Of a DNA stretch of 16,871 nucleotides, positions 13,331 through 16,871 are shown in pieces. The translations under genes and the position numbers were made by a program. The stretch is from contig CALJIC010000171.1 of assembly GCA_937974195.1 (NCBI GenBank), forward strand, positions 1 to 16,871. Direction: 5' to 3'. The stretch is from an uncultured Roseiflexaceae bacterium (GTDB lineage: Bacteria; Chloroflexota; Chloroflexia; Chloroflexales; Roseiflexaceae). The notes below the pieces were generated by a model, which was not told the DNA's origin, did not search any database, and was given only the letters and a program-made list of their open reading frames with translations. Position 1 is the first letter of the stretch. Each line of letters begins with the position of its first letter.

Positions 13331-14566
13331 CTAGGCGGCCGGGACGGGCTCGGGGGCGCGCTCCCGGCGCAGGCGGGCGATCAGCACCCAGGCGCCGGCG
13401 AAGAGGAGCCCGCCCGACCAGTACGGCGCGCTCGGCATGATGTGGTCGTAGGCGAGCCCGGCCCACAGCGGCCCGACGACGTTCGAGAGGCTGCTGAGCG
13501 CGGCCCCGACCCCGGCCACCTGGCCCTGCTCCTGCGCCGACACCTGGTTGGCGATCAGCGCCGTGATCGTCGGGATGGTCAGCGCGTTGCCGATGCTGCT
13601 GAGGACCGTCAGCGGGTAGAAGACCCACAGCGCCGGGGCGAAGGCCATGCCCAGGTACGCGACGCACAGCACCGCCAGGCCCACGAGCGCTAGCGCGCGC
13701 TCGCCGAACTTCGGCGCCACCCGGCGCACGACCGCGCCCTGCATGATCACATTGACCACGCCGGTCACCGTGAGCAGCGCCGCGATGTCCGCCGGCTGCA
13801 CCGCGAAGCGCCCGATCAGGTACACCGCGATGTTGCTGACAAAGCCGCTGAAGGCGACGTTGAACACCACGTTGGCCAGCAGGATCATGCCCAGGCCGGA
13901 CCGGCGCGCCATACCGGCGATGGACCCCAGCGGGTTGACATCCGCGAACGAGATGCGGCCCGTCAGCCGCTTCTCCGGCGGGAGCGACTCCGGCAGCACG
14001 AAGAAGCCGACGATCGCGCTCAGCAGCGAGAGAGCGCCCGCAGCGTAGGCCGGGGCCGCCAGGCTGATCTGGGCGAACGCGCCACCGAGCACCGGCCCGA
14101 GGATGAAGCCCAGCCCGAACGCCGCCCCGATCAGCGCGTAGTTCTTGGCGCGCTCCTCGGGCGGCGTCACGTCCGCGATGTAGGCCTGCGCGACCGACAG
14201 GTTGCCGCCGGTGACGCCGTCGATGAACCGCGAGAGGAACAGCACCCACAGCGCGCCGCCGATGCCGAACAGCACGTAGCCGAAGGCCGAGCCGACCAGA
14301 CAGAGCAGCAGCACCGGCCGGCGCCCGTAGCGGTCGGAGAGCCGCCCGAGCAGCGGCGCGGCGAGGAACTGCGCGGCCGAGTAGATCACCGAAAGCAACC
14401 CCACGCTGAGCGCATCGGTGTTATACTCCCGGACAATGTAGGCTGCGACCGGGATCAGCAGTGTGGCGCCGAGCAGGTCGAGCAGCACAACGACGAAGAT
14501 GAACGCCAGCGGGGCGCGGGAGGGCGCAGCGCTGGCCGAGGCCGTGCCTGGGGTCATGTCCTTCAT
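13331..14566 (-). CDS. MFS transporter, DHA1-type drug:H+ antiporter
   Basis: This 411-residue protein has about 12 membrane helices and the marks of the TetA-like DHA1 group: Asp30 in TM1 (LLDLLG), motif A GRLSDRYGRRP (74-84) and the antiporter motif C G-x8-G-x3-GP-x2-GG (147-162). It probably exports a toxic small molecule in exchange for protons. Two ATGs nine bases apart (14566 and 14557) could start it; the first has GTGAGG directly before it, and the second has AAGGA too close, so the start is uncertain by three residues. It is divergent from a MarR gene, and the operator-like repeats between them suggest repression by that MarR. The exported compound cannot be read from sequence. Confidence 0.93.
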   Translation of the reverse strand: MKDMTPGTASASAAPSRAPLAFIFVVVLLDLLGATLLIPVAAYIVREYNTDALSVGLLSVIYSAAQFLAAPLLGRLSDRYGRRPVLLLCLVGSAFGYVLFGIGGALWVLFLSRFIDGVTGGNLSVAQAYIADVTPPEERAKNYALIGAAFGLGFILGPVLGGAFAQISLAAPAYAAGALSLLSAIVGFFVLPESLPPEKRLTGRISFADVNPLGSIAGMARRSGLGMILLANVVFNVAFSGFVSNIAVYLIGRFAVQPADIAALLTVTGVVNVIMQGAVVRRVAPKFGERALALVGLAVLCVAYLGMAFAPALWVFYPLTVLSSIGNALTIPTITALIANQVSAQEQGQVAGVGAALSSLSNVVGPLWAGLAYDHIMPSAPYWSGGLLFAGAWVLIARLRRERAPEPVPAA

Positions 14567-14729
14567 CCTCACGTTTACGAGAGCAGACGACACACCTGAC
14601 GTGCTCCGAGAGTGATCTTCTGGGACCGATCGCCCTGCGCGGGCGCCGCCGCTTTCGCCGCAAGCGACCGCGCGGGTGGACGGGCTGCAGGGGGATCGCG
14701 TGGCGACCACATTCTTCTGACGAAATAAG

Positions 14730-14757
14730 ATATAATGGAAAGAAACATCTTACCCAA
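14730..14757 (-). promoter_or_regulatory. Candidate promoter for the MFS gene
   Basis: On the minus strand TTGGGT (14752-14757) and TATATC lie 17 bases apart. The -10 box covers the start of the oppositely directed TATAAT, so the two promoters would overlap back to back. The match is modest (3/6 and 4/6). It would give a leader of about 150 bases before the MFS start. Confidence 0.35.
14731..14736 (+). promoter_or_regulatory. -10 box (TATAAT) of the marR operon
   Basis: A perfect TATAAT stands in an AT-rich patch in otherwise GC-rich DNA, about 55 bases before the MarR ATG. No convincing -35 is found at 16-18 bases. It is flanked by the TAAGA/TCTTA half-sites, so the regulator could block it directly. 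Confidence 0.6.
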
Positions 14758-14791
14758 TAAGACACACAGAGTTTAAGGGAAAGGCCGGCAC

Positions 14792-15310
14792 ATGTCAAGC
14801 CCTTCTCAGACGCGCGAGGAGCTGCTGGAGTCGATTCGTTGGCTCGGGCGCGAGCTGAGCGCGCGAACAGTGATGTTTCATACAGCGGTCGCCGAGCGGC
14901 TCGGGCTCAGCGCGACCGACCACAAGGCCCTCGACCTGCTGAACCTGTCGGGGCCGATGACCGCCGGCGAGCTGGCCGAGCTAACCGGGCTCACGACCGG
15001 CGCGATCACCGGCGTGGTGGACCGGCTGGAGCAGGCCGGCTACGTCCGGCGCACGCGGGACCCGCACGACAGGCGCAAGGTGGTGATCGAGCCGCTCGAC
15101 CACCCGGCGCTGAAGGTCCGGCTCGAGTCGGTCTTCGCATCGTTCTCCCGGCGCTGCAGCGAGATCGTCGCCGACTACGACGACGCCGCGCTGGCGACGG
15201 TCGCCGAGTACGTCTCCGCGATGATCAAGGTGCTGCACGAGGAGACGATCCGGCTGCGCCAGGAGGCCGCTGCGGCGAAGCTGCGCGGGGAGCTAGGAAG
15301 GAGGGAGTGA
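14792..15310 (+). CDS. MarR family transcriptional regulator
   Basis: The 172-residue protein has the MarR winged helix: LSATDHKALDLLNLSGPMTAGELAE (39-63), a recognition helix about 67-83 (LTTGAITGVVDRLEQAG) and a basic wing RRTRDPHDRRKVVIE (86-100), with N- and C-terminal dimerisation helices. Such dimers repress genes until a phenolic or drug-like ligand, or an oxidant, releases them. It lies divergent from an MFS exporter and one base before a flavin oxidoreductase, so it most likely controls both. The start ATG at 14792 has a GGGAAAGG-like ribosome site. It has no cysteine in the DNA-binding domain, which argues against OhrR-type oxidant sensing. Confidence 0.93.
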   Translation: MSSPSQTREELLESIRWLGRELSARTVMFHTAVAERLGLSATDHKALDLLNLSGPMTAGELAELTGLTTGAITGVVDRLEQAGYVRRTRDPHDRRKVVIEPLDHPALKVRLESVFASFSRRCSEIVADYDDAALATVAEYVSAMIKVLHEETIRLRQEAAAAKLRGELGRRE

Positions 15311-15311
15311 T

Positions 15312-16217
15312 ATGACACCCCCGCCCCTGTTCGGCGCGAACATCGACCCGTCGGCCGCCGACCCGCGCGAGCCATTCCGGCGCGCGCAGATCGCCGAGGC
15401 GCACGGCCTGGACCTGATCATGCTCCAGGACCACCCCTACAACCGCCACCACCTGGAGACCTGGACGCTGCTCACGGCGCTGGCGGCGGCCACCAGCCGG
15501 GTCCACGTCGGCACCAATGTGCTGTGCACGCCGCTGCGCCCGCCGGCGATGATCGCCAAGATGGCCGCCACGCTCGACATCCTCTCGGGCGGCCGGGTGG
15601 AGATCGGGCTGGGCGCCGGCGCCTTCCAGGAGGGCATCGCGGCCTACGGCGGCCCCGCGCGAGAGCCGGCCGACTCGCTGGCCGCCTTCGAGGACGCGCT
15701 GCGGATCGTGCGCGGGATGCTCGAGAGCGCCGGCGGCTCGTTCCGCCACGAGGGGCGCTTCTACCAGGTGAACGGCGCGCGCCCCGGCCCCGGCCCCGCC
15801 CACCCCATCCGGATCTGGACCGGCGCCACCCGCCCGCGCGCGATGCGCCTCACGGGCCGCCTGGCCGACGGCGTGCTGACCACCAACACCTACGTCTCAG
15901 CACTGCAGCTGCTGGCCAACAACGCGCTCCTGGACGAGGGCGCCGCTCAGGCCGGCCGCGATCCCGAGCAGGTGCGGCGGGGCTATAATCTGATGGGCGC
16001 GATCGACGCCGCGCGCAGCGCCCCCTTCGACCCGCAGCAGCCCGGGCCGATCGTCGGCCCGATCCAGCACTGGGCGGACCTGCTCGTCCGCCTCTACCGC
16101 GACTACCGCCAGGACACGTTTATCTTCTGGCCGGTGGCGGACGACGAGGCGAGCCAGATCGAGCTGTTCGCGCGCGAGGTCGTGCCGCGGGTGCGCGACG
16201 CGATCGAGGGCCGGTAG
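15312..16217 (+). CDS. LLM class flavin-dependent oxidoreductase (luciferase-like)
   Basis: This 301-residue protein has a TIM-barrel luciferase-like monooxygenase pattern: FRRAQIAEAHGLDLIMLQDHP (22-42), TSRVHVGTNV, PPAMIAKMAATLDILSGGR (77-95) and GLGAG (99-103), then an IRIWTGA segment. Family members use FMN or F420 to oxidise or reduce organic substrates; DHP and the short length are seen in both the FMN and the F420 types, so the cofactor is not settled. Its ATG lies one base after the MarR stop, within GGAAGGAGGGAG, so it is translated from the same message. A glyoxalase-fold gene follows 100 bases on. Being beside a MarR and an MFS exporter suggests breakdown of a toxic small molecule. 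Confidence 0.92.
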   Translation: MTPPPLFGANIDPSAADPREPFRRAQIAEAHGLDLIMLQDHPYNRHHLETWTLLTALAAATSRVHVGTNVLCTPLRPPAMIAKMAATLDILSGGRVEIGLGAGAFQEGIAAYGGPAREPADSLAAFEDALRIVRGMLESAGGSFRHEGRFYQVNGARPGPGPAHPIRIWTGATRPRAMRLTGRLADGVLTTNTYVSALQLLANNALLDEGAAQAGRDPEQVRRGYNLMGAIDAARSAPFDPQQPGPIVGPIQHWADLLVRLYRDYRQDTFIFWPVADDEASQIELFAREVVPRVRDAIEGR

Positions 16218-16258
16218 AGGCGGGCGGAGGAGCCGGGGCAGCCTTCACCAGCGGAGGT

Positions 16259-16294
16259 GCGGCGGGGCCGCCGCCACGAGCGGGCCCCCGCCGC
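16259..16294. other. GC-rich inverted repeat between two operon genes
   Basis: GCGGCGGG (16259-16266) and CCCGCCGC (16287-16294) are exact inverse arms with further imperfect pairing inside. It lies 41 bases after the LLM stop and 24 before the next ATG, without a T-run. It may adjust expression between the two genes; in DNA this GC-rich it could be chance. Confidence 0.4.
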
Positions 16295-16317
16295 GCTGCA
16301 GCGAAGGAGAGAAGACT

Positions 16318-16871
16318 ATGAGCAGGATCCAGACACAGGGCGTCCACCACATCACGTTCGTCGGCTCGAACCGCGAGGCGATCATCGACTTCTACAGCGG
16401 CGTGCTGGGCATGCCGTTCGTCTTCGAGCAGCCGAACCTCGATGTGCCGGAGGAGTCCCACCTGTACTTCGACCCCGGCGACGGCCGGCTGCTGACCTTC
16501 TTCTGCCGCCCGACGCGCGAGAACGACCCGACGCCCAACCCGGAGGGCATCGGCAACCTGCATCACCTGGCGCTCACCGTCTCGCGCGCCACCTACACGC
16601 AGGTGGTGGAGCGCCTCGCCGAGCGCGGGATCGAGAACACCGGCCCGATCGACCGCGGCTTCATGGACTCGATCTACTTCCGCGACCCGAACGGGCAGCT
16701 GCTGGAGCTGTCCTGCTACAAGTTCGAGCCGCCCACCGGCTACACCCACGCCGAGGTGCTCGCCGTCGCCCACCGCATCCGCGTCGCCGCCGGCGACTAC
16801 AACATCACCGACCGGCACATCGCCGACGCGATCGCCGAGCTCATCGACCGCCGCACACGGTCGCTGGAGCC
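16318..16871 (+). CDS. VOC-superfamily protein (glyoxalase/extradiol dioxygenase fold), partial
   Basis: The gene runs off the right edge; 184 codons are visible. The protein has two betaalphabetabetabeta modules: GVHHITFVGSN with His10/His11, then GIGNLHHLALTV with His82/His83, and GQLLELSCY with Glu130. These supply the usual His/His/Glu metal site of the superfamily, which includes glyoxalases, dioxygenases and resistance proteins. After about residue 140 a further helical stretch, THAEVLAVAHRIRVAAG, suggests an extra C-terminal domain. A strong GAAGGAG site lies 9 bases before the ATG. It probably belongs to the marR operon and could act in sequence with the flavin oxidoreductase on an aromatic or reactive carbonyl compound, which is inference. 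Confidence 0.88.
   Translation, partial: MSRIQTQGVHHITFVGSNREAIIDFYSGVLGMPFVFEQPNLDVPEESHLYFDPGDGRLLTFFCRPTRENDPTPNPEGIGNLHHLALTVSRATYTQVVERLAERGIENTGPIDRGFMDSIYFRDPNGQLLELSCYKFEPPTGYTHAEVLAVAHRIRVAAGDYNITDRHIADAIAELIDRRTRSLE

Larger units (their letters stand above)
14726..14762. promoter_or_regulatory. Putative MarR operator in the divergent promoter region
   Basis: The half-site TAAGA/TCTTA occurs three times: TAAGAT (14726-14731), ATCTTA (14747-14752) and TAAGA (14758-14762). TCTTA-CCCAA-TAAGA (14748-14762) forms a 15-bp palindrome, and TAAGAT with ATCTTA forms a wider one over the -10 box. This is typical in size and place for MarR-family autoregulation. Binding by the adjacent MarR is inferred. 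Confidence 0.55.

Noticed and set aside
236..15312. A shared CTATG start context in several genes (236, 3120, 8990, 9754, 10956, 16318)
   Set aside because: About one third of the genes have it, but the rest do not, and no known signal corresponds; it is too weak to call a motif.

Overview
The window is very GC-rich bacterial DNA. The compact operons, the gene families and the GC-rich hairpin repeats would fit Chloroflexota (Chloroflexia-like) best. That placement is inference: there is no rRNA or marker gene here, and another high-GC phylum is possible. I find 17 protein-coding genes that lie wholly inside the window and one that runs off the right end. No tRNA, rRNA, CRISPR array, insertion sequence or phage gene was seen. 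No gene-free stretch exceeds 300 bases. The longest, 2841-3119, holds inverted repeats and the likely map promoter.

Layout. (1) 1-235: a decaying 45-bp tandem repeat, then the leader of an ABC operon. (2) 236-2840, plus strand: an ATPase and two related ABC-2-type permeases, a complete exporter of unknown substrate. (3) 3120-7669, plus strand: methionine aminopeptidase, histidine phosphatase, an NTF2-like protein with an in-frame amber codon before its last strand, an unrecognised 497-residue helical protein, and a diaminopropionate ammonia-lyase translationally coupled to it. (4) 7666-10956, minus strand: a compact operon read as divergent ArgJ, stand-alone LON-N domain, DUF503 protein and ChlI-like AAA+ ATPase. 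It meets the previous unit tail to tail in a shared CTAG. (5) 11138-13175, minus strand: an RlmI-type rRNA methyltransferase with its own sigma70-like promoter, and a SUMF1-domain protein upstream of it. (6) 13331-16871: an MFS drug:H+ antiporter (minus) divergent from a MarR regulator, which leads a tight operon with a luciferase-like flavin oxidoreductase and a glyoxalase/dioxygenase-fold protein (partial).

How the genes work together. The MarR block reads as a self-contained detoxification module. One AT-rich 225-bp gap carries promoter-like sequences for both directions, with repeated TAAGA/TCTTA half-sites across them. The regulator probably represses itself, the oxidoreductases and the exporter until a toxic ligand binds. 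The two strongest oddities are the ArgJ homologue, which keeps the self-cleavage threonine but lacks several other catalytic residues, and the unrecognised protein coupled to the diaminopropionate lyase. A family of purine/pyrimidine hairpins (GGAGG...CCTCC) recurs in tandem at the left edge and as single copies near 3.0 and 13.3 kb. The copy at 13.3 kb looks like the terminator of the MFS gene.
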